Shown: positions 1-6,545, numbered from the stretch's first letter. The stretch is 7,175 nt of DNA from Parachlamydiales bacterium (GCA_020050175.1 JAGVKY010000115.1:1-7175), one strand, 5' to 3'. Notes: generated by a model not told the origin, from the letters alone. Translations and numbers: made by a program.

Positions 1-646
1 AATCAGGAACAGTGACATTGAAAAGAATCGCATCTCCATTAGGGGACTGACTGCAACCTGTGATCACGACATCTCCTATTGCCCAACGAGAAAAGCGGTT
101 GGCATCCCCTTTCCAAATTCCCCAAACCGAACCATCAGAAAGACGGAGTGCTAAGGTATAAGGATCGATCGTTTCAATTCTCTTTATCAAAGGGCTTGCC
201 AGAAGTGGGCCTTCAGTTAAATTAACTTTCACTTCAGTCCCGTTGGTGATATTAACAGCTTTTAAGGAAAAAAAAGAAAACCACTCTTGGCAGGGAAAAA
301 AGATAATCACATCGTGACTTTTCCATGCCCGGATCGTGCCCTGATCTACCCAAGCAACAGAAAAGCGAGACCCATCGGCCATTTCAAATCCGCTTCCATC
401 ATTTTTGAAAAAGGCAACTTCTTGGGCAAAATTTGGATAGATATAAAAGCTTTGAGGTAGTTGTGGGGCTTTTGTCGGATAAAAGTAGGTAAAGCCGTTA
501 ACAGCTTCTTCAGCTTCTGCTGCAGAACAAGGAACTTCTCTCGTAATATAAGTAGTATGTGGATCTATTGATGCTCGCTCGATGGCCTCCTCATCCGCCT
601 GTAAGAGGGAAAAAGCAATAAGTGGTAGTAGAAGATATTTCATCAT
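1..646 (-). CDS. Secreted hypothetical protein with duplicated DGS/Trp module (3' end beyond window)
   Basis: The frame is open for 215 codons from ATG at 646 to the left edge, so the C-terminus is missing. I do not recognise the family. Residues 1-17 form a short signal peptide: Lys3, the hydrophobic run YLLLPLIAFSLL, and probable cleavage after QA-17, which suggests export to the periplasm or beyond. The mature part is rich in aromatic and beta-forming residues and contains two similar units at residues 87-119 and 167-198. Each has a DGS (91-93, 171-173), a Trp 17 residues after the Asp (W108, W188), a D-V pair 21 residues after it (D112, D192) and a closing Cys (C119, C198). The start is ATGATG, so Met2 (643) is an equally possible start. 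AGGA at 657-660 lies 10 bases upstream of the first ATG and supports this region as the start. It is transcribed in the same direction as accC upstream but has its own promoter candidate. Coding and secretion are fairly sure; function is unknown. Confidence 0.82.
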   Translation of the reverse strand, partial: MMKYLLLPLIAFSLLQADEEAIERASIDPHTTYITREVPCSAAEAEEAVNGFTYFYPTKAPQLPQSFYIYPNFAQEVAFFKNDGSGFEMADGSRFSVAWVDQGTIRAWKSHDVIIFFPCQEWFSFFSLKAVNITNGTEVKVNLTEGPLLASPLIKRIETIDPYTLALRLSDGSVWGIWKGDANRFSRWAIGDVVITGCSQSPNGDAILFNVTVPD

Positions 647-692
647 GTGATGATTTTCCTTTTTTTAAAAAGAACATCGATATTAGTAGAAT

Positions 693-720
693 TTTATAAA
701 GAAAGGATTAACTTAAACAA
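693..720 (-). promoter_or_regulatory. Candidate housekeeping-sigma promoter of the secreted-protein gene
   Basis: Read on the minus strand there is TTGTTT (720-715), a 16-base spacer and TATAAA (698-693), inside an AT-rich stretch. Transcription would start near 686, giving a leader of about 40 bases before the ATG at 646 that contains the AGGA ribosome-binding site. The -35 box is imperfect and the region is AT-rich, so a chance match is possible. Confidence 0.5.
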
Positions 721-732
721 TTTATAAGTTAA
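708..732. other. AT-rich inverted repeat between accC and the secreted-protein gene
   Basis: TTAACTTA (708-715) and TAAGTTAA (725-732) are perfect complements around a 9-base loop. The repeat lies directly after the accC stop and overlaps the -35 box of the next promoter. In the accC direction only a mixed TCCTTTCTTT follows, not a clean T run, and the stem has a single G-C pair, so it is a weak terminator at best. It could also be an operator. I see nothing else in the gap 647-740. Confidence 0.3.
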
Positions 733-740
733 AAAAATCC

Positions 741-2114
741 CTACTCAACACTTCCACGAGGAGAAAAATCAAATCCTTTTTGGATAAGCTCGTCAACATA
801 GAGAAGTGTAAATGTTCCTTTGATGAATTGAGGGTCATCTAACATGTACTGATGAAAAGGAATTGTGGAATGGACTCCACCAATATGAAATTCCCTTAGA
901 GCTCTCTTTCCTACACGGATCGCTTCTTCTCGATCTTTCCCTTTCACAATTAATTTTGCGATCATCGAATCATAGTTGGGAGGAATCACATAACCTGAGT
1001 AGCAAGCACTGTCAACCCGGACGTGAGGTCCACCAGGAGGCAAATAGTATTCTAATTTGCCGGGTGATGGAGAAAAATTTTGCTGCGGATTTTCTGCATT
1101 GACCCTAAATTGGATCACATGACCCTTTGCTTGGATATCCTTTTGCTTAAAAGAGAGAGGATTTCCTTGCGCAATTGAAATTTGTTCCCGAACCAAGTCA
1201 ATTCCCGTAAGTTCTTCCGTTACTGTATGCTCAACTTGGATCCGTGTATTGACTTCCATGAAATAAAAGTTTTTGTCTTCATCGATCAGGAACTCAACTG
1301 TTCCGGCAGAGTAATAACCCGCTTGCTTCGCAATCTTAACCGCTGCCTGACAAATTTCTTCTCTTAGCTCTGGAGTGAGAGCGGGGCTTGGTGACTCTTC
1401 AATGAGCTTTTGTCTTCTTCTCTGAGTTGTACAATCTCTTTCGTAAAGGTGGACAACATTGCCCATTTTATCACCCAGAACCTGAACCTCAACATGGCGA
1501 GGGTTCACGATCATTTTTTCAAGATAAACATCGGGGTTTCCAAAGGAGGCTTCGGCTTCGGCACGGGCAGCAGAAAATTGCTTAATGAATTCTTCTCGGT
1601 TATGAGCAATCCTAATCCCCTTTCCACCACCGCCTGCGACAGCTTTAATGAAAATGGAATATCCCATCGAATCAGCGATATCAAGAGCTTCTGAAAGATG
1701 GACAACAACTCCATCCGAACCCGGGATAACCGGACAGCCTGCCTTTTTTGCCGTCTCTTTAGCTTTGGCCTTATCGCCAAGCAACGAAATCGCTTCGCTT
1801 GAAGGTCCGATAAAATTGATCCCCGAACTTTCGCAAATCGAGGCAAAGTTAGCATTTTCACTTAAAAAACCAAATCCTGGGTGGATGGCATCTGCGCCCG
1901 TAATTTCACAGGCCGAAAGGATATGGGGTATTCTTAAGTAAGAGCGCTGGGAGGGGGGTTCTCCAATGCAAATAGCCTCATCTGATTCGAGAACATGCAA
2001 GGCCTGCTCATCTGCCGTAGAGTAAACAGCAACGGTCGTAATTCCAAGATCATGACAGGCTCGGATAACTCTAACAGCAATTTCACCTCGGTTGGCAATC
2101 AGTACTTTTTTCAT
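741..2114 (-). CDS. accC: Biotin carboxylase subunit of acetyl-CoA carboxylase
   Basis: This subunit carboxylates the biotin carried on AccB using ATP and bicarbonate, the first half-reaction of acetyl-CoA carboxylase in cytosolic fatty-acid synthesis. At 457 residues it matches the usual length of about 450. Features in order are the N-terminal MKKVLIANRGEIAVR of the biotin carboxylase N-domain, the ATP-grasp glycine loop GGGGKG at 161-166 with K157 before it, and HVEVQ at 207-211. ERDCTTQRRRQK follows at 225-236, then E274 and MEVNTRIQVEH at 286-296, which supply the metal and catalytic residues (E287, N289, R291, Q293, E295). R337 corresponds to the E. coli biotin/bicarbonate arginine R338. 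The C-domain NYDSMIAKLI is present at 380-389. All family hallmarks are intact. Its ATG overlaps the accB stop as ATGA (2111-2114), implying translational coupling and matched amounts of the two subunits. It is the last gene of the rpe-efp-accB-accC operon. The carboxyltransferase genes accA and accD are not in the window. Confidence 0.98.
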   Translation of the reverse strand: MKKVLIANRGEIAVRVIRACHDLGITTVAVYSTADEQALHVLESDEAICIGEPPSQRSYLRIPHILSACEITGADAIHPGFGFLSENANFASICESSGINFIGPSSEAISLLGDKAKAKETAKKAGCPVIPGSDGVVVHLSEALDIADSMGYSIFIKAVAGGGGKGIRIAHNREEFIKQFSAARAEAEASFGNPDVYLEKMIVNPRHVEVQVLGDKMGNVVHLYERDCTTQRRRQKLIEESPSPALTPELREEICQAAVKIAKQAGYYSAGTVEFLIDEDKNFYFMEVNTRIQVEHTVTEELTGIDLVREQISIAQGNPLSFKQKDIQAKGHVIQFRVNAENPQQNFSPSPGKLEYYLPPGGPHVRVDSACYSGYVIPPNYDSMIAKLIVKGKDREEAIRVGKRALREFHIGGVHSTIPFHQYMLDDPQFIKGTFTLLYVDELIQKGFDFSPRGSVE

Positions 2115-2605
2115 GTGACTCGAAACAGTTTAGAGCCAAATTCAACAGGATGACCACTTTCATGAAGGACTTCTTGTATCGTCCCTGCAACACCTGCTTT
2201 GATTTCATTCATCACCTTCATAGCCTCAATGATGGCAACGACAGTGTGAGCTTCAACCTTATCACCCACCTTGACAAAAGGAGGGTCTTGTGGAGAAGGG
2301 CTTAGATAAAAAGTCCCAACCATAGGTGAAGTGACAAAATTTCCCTCTTGTTGCTGAGTCTTTGGATGGTGCGAAGGGGGCGGAAGGGCTCTTTGTCCCT
2401 CCTCAACTCTTGGCAAATCAAGAAGACTGCGATGGCGATCTTCCACGACTTTCAAAGCTGCAACATGCAAAAGATCGGGGGGCAGCTGAGGACGATTATC
2501 TTCCCTTTCCAGCTCGATCTCAAACCCTTCTCTTTTGATAGAGATTCGTTTGGCTCCATGCTTCTGCATGGCAATCATCAATTTTTCAATCTCTTTACTG
2601 TCCAT
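2111..2605 (-). CDS. accB: Biotin carboxyl carrier protein of acetyl-CoA carboxylase
   Basis: This protein carries biotin between the carboxylase AccC and the carboxyltransferase. At 164 residues it has normal BCCP length. The N-terminal helix (MDSKEIEKLMIAMQKHG) is typical of the part that docks to AccC. A variable linker at about 37-88 (Pro, His and Gln rich) follows, then the biotinyl domain starting at PMVGTFY (94-100). The biotin site is EAMKVMNE, with K130 as the lysine to be biotinylated. The segment SPSPQDPPFVKVGDKV (102-117) before it corresponds to the 'thumb' of E. coli-type BCCPs. The 12-base gap to efp and the 4-base overlap with accC place it inside the operon. The Shine-Dalgarno is weak (only AGAG-like sequence before the ATG), so coupling to efp translation is likely. 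A biotin ligase gene must lie elsewhere. Confidence 0.97.
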   Translation of the reverse strand: MDSKEIEKLMIAMQKHGAKRISIKREGFEIELEREDNRPQLPPDLLHVAALKVVEDRHRSLLDLPRVEEGQRALPPPSHHPKTQQQEGNFVTSPMVGTFYLSPSPQDPPFVKVGDKVEAHTVVAIIEAMKVMNEIKAGVAGTIQEVLHESGHPVEFGSKLFRVT

Positions 2606-2617
2606 GGCAAAAGTACT

Positions 2618-3175
2618 CTAAACTCTTTGGATATATTCTTCGGTTTTTGTGTCGACTTTGATGATGTCACCTACTTCAATAAATGGAGGCACCTCAATCT
2701 TAGCTCCTGTTTCAAGAAGAGCTCCGCGGGTATCATTTGTTTGGCTTTTGGATGGCCCTTTATCCTCAACTTTGGAAACCATGAGCTCAAGAAATTGCGG
2801 TAACTCGATAGAAGAAATCTCCTCTCCAAAGAAAAAGCCTTTAACCTCAGTTCCCTCTTTTAAATAATTAACCTTCGAACCCACCACATCAGCTGGTACA
2901 AGGACCTGGTCCAAAGAGCCTATATCTAGAAAGAGGTATTGCTCTCCTTCCAGGTAGAGGAATTCCAAGAGGCGCTCTTTTAGAGCCACGTCATCTACAG
3001 ACTGATTAAGCTTAAAATTTTTCTCAATGAGCTTATGGGAGCTTAACTCCTTCAGCTTTGTCTTGATAAAAGGGGCTCCTTTCGGAACGCTCACTTTTGT
3101 GCAAGACTCGACCCGGTAAAGTTTACCGCTGATGGTAAGGGTCATTCCTGGTGTAATTTGATCGCTAAGTACCAT
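2618..3175 (-). CDS. efp: Elongation factor P, chlamydial EF-P1 type
   Basis: EF-P binds between the ribosomal P and E sites and rescues stalling at consecutive prolines. The protein has 185 residues, the family norm, with the three-barrel layout: a KOW-like N-domain (1-60), a central OB domain (about 65-125) and the C-terminal EF-P signature near VPPFIEVGDIIKVDTKTEEY (162-181). The modified loop, KPGKG in E. coli with the modified lysine at K34, reads SVPKGAPF here, with K32 at the matching place, so the flanking PG is altered. From memory, Chlamydiae carry two EF-P paralogues. Several stretches match EF-P1 of Chlamydia: IELPQFLELMVSK, ALLETG and the terminal EYIQRV. The start is well supported by AAGGA at 3182-3186, six bases before the ATG and inside the end of rpe. 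The gap to rpe is 2 bases, which implies co-translation. Confidence 0.96.
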   Translation of the reverse strand: MVLSDQITPGMTLTISGKLYRVESCTKVSVPKGAPFIKTKLKELSSHKLIEKNFKLNQSVDDVALKERLLEFLYLEGEQYLFLDIGSLDQVLVPADVVGSKVNYLKEGTEVKGFFFGEEISSIELPQFLELMVSKVEDKGPSKSQTNDTRGALLETGAKIEVPPFIEVGDIIKVDTKTEEYIQRV

Positions 3176-3177
3176 TA

Positions 3178-3882
3178 TTAGTCCTTGATAGCGTTGCGTA
3201 AAACTTGCAACGCCTGCTTAAAATTGGGAGCTCCATAAAGAGAAGACCCTGCAACAAATTCGGTCGCTCCTGCCTCTTTTGCAAGTTTTGCTGTGACAGG
3301 ATCGATCCCCCCATCCACGACAATAGGCAAAGGTCGGTCGGGCTGATCCATCTCTTTGCTAGAAACCATGATGCCCCTCTTTTGGATAGCAGCGTGGGTA
3401 AAAGAAATTTTGTCGAGAACTTCATGATCAAAGGGTTGACCGCCAAAGCCAGGAGGAACCGTCATCATCAAAATGCAATCCACTTGATCGAGGTATTTTG
3501 GGATAAGGGATGCAGAGGTTTCTGGATTAAAGGCGAGGCCTGCTTCAATGTTGCAGCGGTGGATGTAATCGATCGTCTCCTCGACATCTTCGGTTGCTTC
3601 GAGATGGAAGTTGATCCTATTGGCTCCCGCTTCGACAAATCTCTCTATCCAATCAAAAGGATTGTAAATCATGAGATGAACATCGAGGAAGAGAGAAGTA
3701 TGGCGCCTAATAGCCGCGCACATCCTTGTACCCATCGTTAAATTAGGAACAAAGAGACCATCCATCACATCAATATGGAGTCCATCCGCTCCAGCATCTT
3801 CTGCTTTTTTAACTTCATCAGCAATATAGGCAAAATCTGCTGCGAGAATAGATGGATAAATTTTTAATATATCTTTTGACAT
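3178..3882 (-). CDS. rpe: Ribulose-phosphate 3-epimerase
   Basis: Rpe interconverts ribulose-5-phosphate and xylulose-5-phosphate in the pentose-phosphate pathway. The protein is a TIM barrel of 234 residues from the chosen start. Hallmarks are IYPSILAADF (8-17), the metal-binding H36 and D38 in LHIDVMDG, H69 in DVHLM, the phosphate loop VPPGFGGQ (142-149, usually VNPGFGGQ), and D190 in VVDGGID. VAGSSLYG (210-217) completes the second phosphate site. About a dozen extra residues (around SSKEMDQPDRP) separate the last two parts, slightly longer than usual. I chose ATG at 3882 because homology begins just after it and the promoter places the transcript start near 3911. An upstream in-frame TTG at 3903 would be only about 8 bases from the RNA end. 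No strong Shine-Dalgarno is visible. It is the first gene of the operon, ending 2 bases before efp. Confidence 0.97.
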   Translation of the reverse strand: MSKDILKIYPSILAADFAYIADEVKKAEDAGADGLHIDVMDGLFVPNLTMGTRMCAAIRRHTSLFLDVHLMIYNPFDWIERFVEAGANRINFHLEATEDVEETIDYIHRCNIEAGLAFNPETSASLIPKYLDQVDCILMMTVPPGFGGQPFDHEVLDKISFTHAAIQKRGIMVSSKEMDQPDRPLPIVVDGGIDPVTAKLAKEAGATEFVAGSSLYGAPNFKQALQVLRNAIKD

Positions 3883-3917
3883 TGAGTACTGCCGCAAAAC
3901 CAAAAAGGTAATGGCAC

Positions 3918-3946
3918 ATCATACACTTCATTCCTACACCTTTCAA
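3918..3946 (-). promoter_or_regulatory. Near-consensus promoter of the rpe-efp-accB-accC operon
   Basis: Read on the minus strand the boxes are TTGAAA (3946-3941), a 17-base spacer and TATGAT (3923-3918). Each box differs from the sigma70/sigma66 consensus at one position and the spacing is ideal. Transcription would begin near 3911, leaving a leader of about 29 bases to the rpe ATG at 3882. No other promoter is apparent inside the operon, whose genes are separated by 12 bases or fewer, so this one probably drives all four. Confidence 0.75.
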
Positions 3947-3989
3947 CCTCAATACCCCGCATTCCTCCAAATTTTGGTATTTAGACATA

Positions 3990-4031
3990 TTCAAGCCTCA
4001 AGGGTTTGAAGCTGTTTAGGCTTCAGATTTT
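3990..4031 (+). promoter_or_regulatory. Overlapping alternative hairpins (possible attenuator) upstream of brnQ
   Basis: Two stems of 8 pairs each can form on the plus strand but not at the same time. Stem A pairs 3990-3997 with 4003-4010 (loop TCAAG, one G-U). Stem B pairs 4005-4012 with 4020-4027 (loop TGTTTAG, one G-U) and is followed directly by TTTT (4028-4031). They share 4005-4010. This is the layout of an antiterminator and terminator, 42 bases before the brnQ start codon. The T run is short and I found no convincing promoter upstream, so the function is inference. The rest of the divergent gap 3883-4072 holds the rpe promoter and the brnQ ribosome-binding site. Confidence 0.35.
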
Positions 4032-4058
4032 GCAATTGCCTCGAAATTCTAATGGGGT

Positions 4059-4063
4059 GGAGA
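4059..4063 (+). promoter_or_regulatory. Ribosome-binding site that fixes the brnQ start
   Basis: GGAGA lies 9 bases before the ATG at 4073. The in-frame ATG at 4052 has no Shine-Dalgarno (GAAATTCTA precedes it) and would itself include this site, so 4073 is the better start. Confidence 0.65.
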
Positions 4064-4072
4064 ATCACGATA

Positions 4073-5230
4073 ATGTCCTCATTGCGTTCTCATACGTTCA
4101 AAACAGGTTTGGCTCTCTTCTCCATGTTCTTTGGAGCAGGAAATGTCGTCTATCCCCTAGTCATTGGGCAATATGCTCAAGATTCAAATATGTGGGGTCT
4201 TTTAGGTTTGTTGATCACTGATATAGGGGTAACTTTTTTAGGACTAATTTCAGTCACGCTTTTCCAAGGAGATTACGATTCTTTCTTTGGAAGATTAGGT
4301 AAATGGGCGGGTTTTGTTATTGCCGTTTTGATCTTAGGGTTGATCGGCCCTTTTGGCGCTCTTCCAAGATCGATTACCTTGTCTTATTCCACGACAAAAA
4401 TGTTTTGGCCGGCGATTTCTCTTCCTATTTTCAGTCTCGTTTCATGCCTGATCATTTTTCTTTTGACAATTCGTAAAAATAAAATTGTCGATGTCATTGG
4501 AAAAGTTCTGACCCCGCTCCTATTGGGTTCTCTTGCCTTGATCATCCTCAAAGGGATTTTAACGGGCCCGAAAACAATCCCCTCCTTTGTTCCACCAATT
4601 GATGCTTTTTTCCATGGAATGGAGCAAGGGTTGCAAACCATGGATCTCCTAGGGGCGTTCTTTTTCTCCTCCGTGATGGTGGTAGCCATTAGCGAGGCGA
4701 CAGCACGTGCAGGCGATTTTTCCCCTAGAGCCATTATTAAACAATCTTTGAAGGCCTGCGTGATTGGAGCTACCCTACTTGGCCTAACGTACCTTGGCTT
4801 CGGAATGCTTGCTTCCTCTTGGAGAGACTTACTCAGTACACAAAGTCCAGCCGATTACATAGCTGCCCTCTCGATCGAGATTTTAGGACCTTACGCTGGG
4901 TTTGTAGCTTGTGTTGCTGTTGCACTCGCCTGCCTGACAACAGCAATGGCTCTTGCAGTTGTCTCAGCCGATTTCATGGAAAAAGATATATTCAAGGAAA
5001 AGGCTGGCTTTGGCACCTGCCTCCTCATCACCCTTGTGATCAGTTATTTCATTTCTATCATGGAATTTACAGGGATCATGGCCTTTCTTGCTCCGATCCT
5101 CATCCTCTCCTACCCTGCCCTCATCACCCTCTCCATCTTCAATCTTCTCCACAAGCTGACAGGGTTAAGGTGGGTCATCACCCCTACAGTAACCGTGTTT
5201 GTCCTCACGCTCATCCTCCGTTTTCTTTAA
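4073..5230 (+). CDS. brnQ: Branched-chain amino acid transporter, BrnQ (LIVCS) family
   Basis: This is an inner-membrane secondary carrier for Leu, Ile and Val, driven by a cation gradient in characterised members. It has 385 residues from the chosen start, shorter than E. coli BrnQ (about 440). About a dozen hydrophobic segments are visible along the whole length. Family signatures are FFGAGNVVYP (19-28) in the first membrane helix, GPFGALPRS (92-100, like GPLFATPRT of BrnQ) and QGLQTMDLLGA (185-195). A broken hydrophobic helix with ARAGDF follows near 211-216. The N-terminus before the first helix is only about 10 residues. Chlamydiae depend on host amino acids, so import of branched-chain amino acids fits the lifestyle. 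It is transcribed away from rpe and not obviously with the gene that follows 139 bases downstream. Substrate specificity is inferred from family only. Confidence 0.93.
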   Translation: MSSLRSHTFKTGLALFSMFFGAGNVVYPLVIGQYAQDSNMWGLLGLLITDIGVTFLGLISVTLFQGDYDSFFGRLGKWAGFVIAVLILGLIGPFGALPRSITLSYSTTKMFWPAISLPIFSLVSCLIIFLLTIRKNKIVDVIGKVLTPLLLGSLALIILKGILTGPKTIPSFVPPIDAFFHGMEQGLQTMDLLGAFFFSSVMVVAISEATARAGDFSPRAIIKQSLKACVIGATLLGLTYLGFGMLASSWRDLLSTQSPADYIAALSIEILGPYAGFVACVAVALACLTTAMALAVVSADFMEKDIFKEKAGFGTCLLITLVISYFISIMEFTGIMAFLAPILILSYPALITLSIFNLLHKLTGLRWVITPTVTVFVLTLILRFL

Positions 5231-5326
5231 TACTCCGACTGAAGAGGATCAAAATGCTCTTGTTAACAAAAATTTTTATATATAGAGCTAGCAAAATAGA
5301 ACTATAAAAATTGCACTTATTAACCT

Positions 5327-5354
5327 TTAAGTTTACTCTAAAACCCTCAAATAA
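5327..5354 (+). promoter_or_regulatory. Candidate promoter of the coiled-coil effector gene (sigma28-like or housekeeping)
   Basis: Two readings of the AT-rich gap 5231-5369 are possible. The first is TTAAGTTT (5327-5334), 12 bases and TCAAATAA (5347-5354), which resembles the sigma28 pattern TAAAGTTT-N11/12-GCCGATAA: close in the -35 box and 5 of 8 in the -10. The second is TTGCAC (5311-5316), a 17-base spacer and TACTCT (5334-5339), a weak housekeeping promoter. Both would start RNA within about 25 bases of the ATG at 5370, which has no Shine-Dalgarno. The core AAGTTTACTCTAAAA recurs upstream of the next gene. Nothing else convincing was found in this gap. Confidence 0.3.
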
Positions 5355-5369
5355 TATTAGTTTTTTTCT

Positions 5370-6509
5370 ATGACCACTCCACCCCTTGAAGGATCTTCTG
5401 CCTCAGCTTCTACTAATCTTCCTGTGCAGTCCTTGAGATTTACTCCTGGAGCGGTAGAAACACTAAGGAGCCTAGGCGTAGAAGGATTAAAAGCCCTTCT
5501 AGAAAATTCACTAAACCGGTCTACAGCTACCGCTTTAGATCGATCCGTCACCCATCCAAGTTCAGCGATTTCAGATAAAATAGAGGAAATGCAAAAGCAA
5601 ATAAGTGAGCTCCAAAAAACTGTTGTAGATCAGCAGACTAAAACTGCAGCTTTACAACTTTTATTGGACGGACAAGTCAATAGGGTTGCTGAAAACAAAG
5701 CAAACCTTCAGCTTGAAGTGAACGAATTAAAGAATCTAATTCAAGCTCTTGGCCAAGAGATCACTTCTTTAAAAGAAAAAGATAAAGATCAATCCACATC
5801 TTACGCAAGTTTAAGCGAACGTCTAGCAGGGATAGAACATCTTTTATCCTTTCAATATGAGAAAACACACGCTTTCATAAAAAATCTTGAACAGAAAATA
5901 TCTTCCTTAACGAACGAATCTAGTAAACAAGAATTGCTGCAATTACTAGTAGCTATTGATGCAAGCCACAAGCAATTGCAAAAAGCAGTCGAAGAGGACC
6001 TCCGAAAATTATCCACTCAGCATAAGGCGTACGAGAATACACAAAAGGATTTATCTGATCGTGTTGTAAACCTTGAGGCATTTCATCCTAAAGGTCTCTA
6101 TGAAAATTTAGACAAACTTGAACAATCTCTACAAGAGTTTGGCGATAAAGACCAAACTAATCACAAGCGGTTTGAACAACTAGAAAAAACAATCGGGGAT
6201 TTGTACCTCTGTCTTAAAGGAATCACAGATGTGGTTAACAACGATCAGAATCCACCAAGCCCGTCTGTTAGCTCTACATCTAGTTCATCATCCTCTGATA
6301 GCGCCTCTTCACCTCCTCTAACAGGAGGGAAACGGCCGCTTGAAACAACCCAAGTCGAATCCTTAAATAAAAAAGGCAAACCCAATTCTACAAGAGATCA
6401 TGACGACGAACTTGCCTCTCGAAGAGCTCAACTGTCTCCGTTAGGGGATGAAGGGATCCATCGTATTGTTTCTAATCCCTTTGATGTGGACGAATTTTTA
6501 ACACTTTAA
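5370..6509 (+). CDS. Coiled-coil protein with bipartite NLS, candidate host-nucleus effector
   Basis: I do not recognise this 379-residue protein. Residues 1-65 are Ser/Thr/Pro-rich with a short helical part (VETLRSLGVEGLKALLEN). Residues 66-290 are almost all heptad-like coiled coil (for example IEEMQKQISELQKTV and NLEQKISSL), probably in several segments. Residues 295-316 form a Pro/Ser linker with a six-Ser run at 304-309 written in mixed codons. Residues 321-337, KRPLETTQVESLNKKGK, match the classical bipartite nuclear localisation signal (KR, 11 residues, KKGK). The tail (338-379) is charged and ends NPFDVDEFLTL. There is no signal peptide or membrane segment, and only one Cys. The architecture suits a secreted (possibly type III) effector that oligomerises and enters the host nucleus, but secretion and targeting are inference. 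Alternatives are a bacterial scaffold protein or an inclusion protein. The ATG has no Shine-Dalgarno. A similar NLS-bearing gene follows 36 bases downstream. Confidence 0.88.
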   Translation: MTTPPLEGSSASASTNLPVQSLRFTPGAVETLRSLGVEGLKALLENSLNRSTATALDRSVTHPSSAISDKIEEMQKQISELQKTVVDQQTKTAALQLLLDGQVNRVAENKANLQLEVNELKNLIQALGQEITSLKEKDKDQSTSYASLSERLAGIEHLLSFQYEKTHAFIKNLEQKISSLTNESSKQELLQLLVAIDASHKQLQKAVEEDLRKLSTQHKAYENTQKDLSDRVVNLEAFHPKGLYENLDKLEQSLQEFGDKDQTNHKRFEQLEKTIGDLYLCLKGITDVVNNDQNPPSPSVSSTSSSSSSDSASSPPLTGGKRPLETTQVESLNKKGKPNSTRDHDDELASRRAQLSPLGDEGIHRIVSNPFDVDEFLTL

Positions 6510-6517
6510 TTTTTATG

Positions 6518-6534
6518 AAGTTTACCCTCTAAAA
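6518..6534 (+). promoter_or_regulatory. Upstream element shared with the preceding effector gene
   Basis: AAGTTTACCCTCTAAAA here matches AAGTTTACTCTAAAA at 5329-5343 apart from two extra bases, and both are preceded by CACTT about 15 bases earlier (6502 and 5314). It sits 11 bases before the ATG at 6546. It could be a promoter core or a leader element. A chance match between AT-rich gaps cannot be excluded. Confidence 0.3.
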
Positions 6535-6545
6535 TGGATTTTTGA

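Noticed and set aside
863..2803. Several open frames on the plus strand across accC, accB and efp
   Set aside because: They are shadows of strongly conserved genes on the other strand and have no ribosome-binding sites or recognisable products.
3883..3903. TTG at 3903 as the rpe start, adding seven residues
   Set aside because: It would lie about 8 bases from the predicted RNA start, has no ribosome-binding site, and family similarity begins after the ATG at 3882.
4052..4072. ATG at 4052 as the brnQ start
   Set aside because: No Shine-Dalgarno precedes it, while GGAGA is correctly placed for the ATG at 4073, and BrnQ proteins start just before the first helix.
5242..5261. AAGAG / CTCTT hairpin after brnQ as a terminator
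   Set aside because: The stem has only five pairs with a 10-base loop and no T run follows directly, so it is not a credible intrinsic terminator.
6273..6318. Ser-rich coding stretch as a phase-variable simple repeat
   Set aside because: The serines use mixed codons (TCT, AGT, TCA, TCC, AGC), so there is no uniform nucleotide repeat that could slip.
6534..6545. Three-codon frame ATG-GAT-TTT-TGA directly before the SANT-domain gene, as a regulatory mini-ORF
   Set aside because: It is so short that chance explains it, and no ribosome-binding site precedes it.
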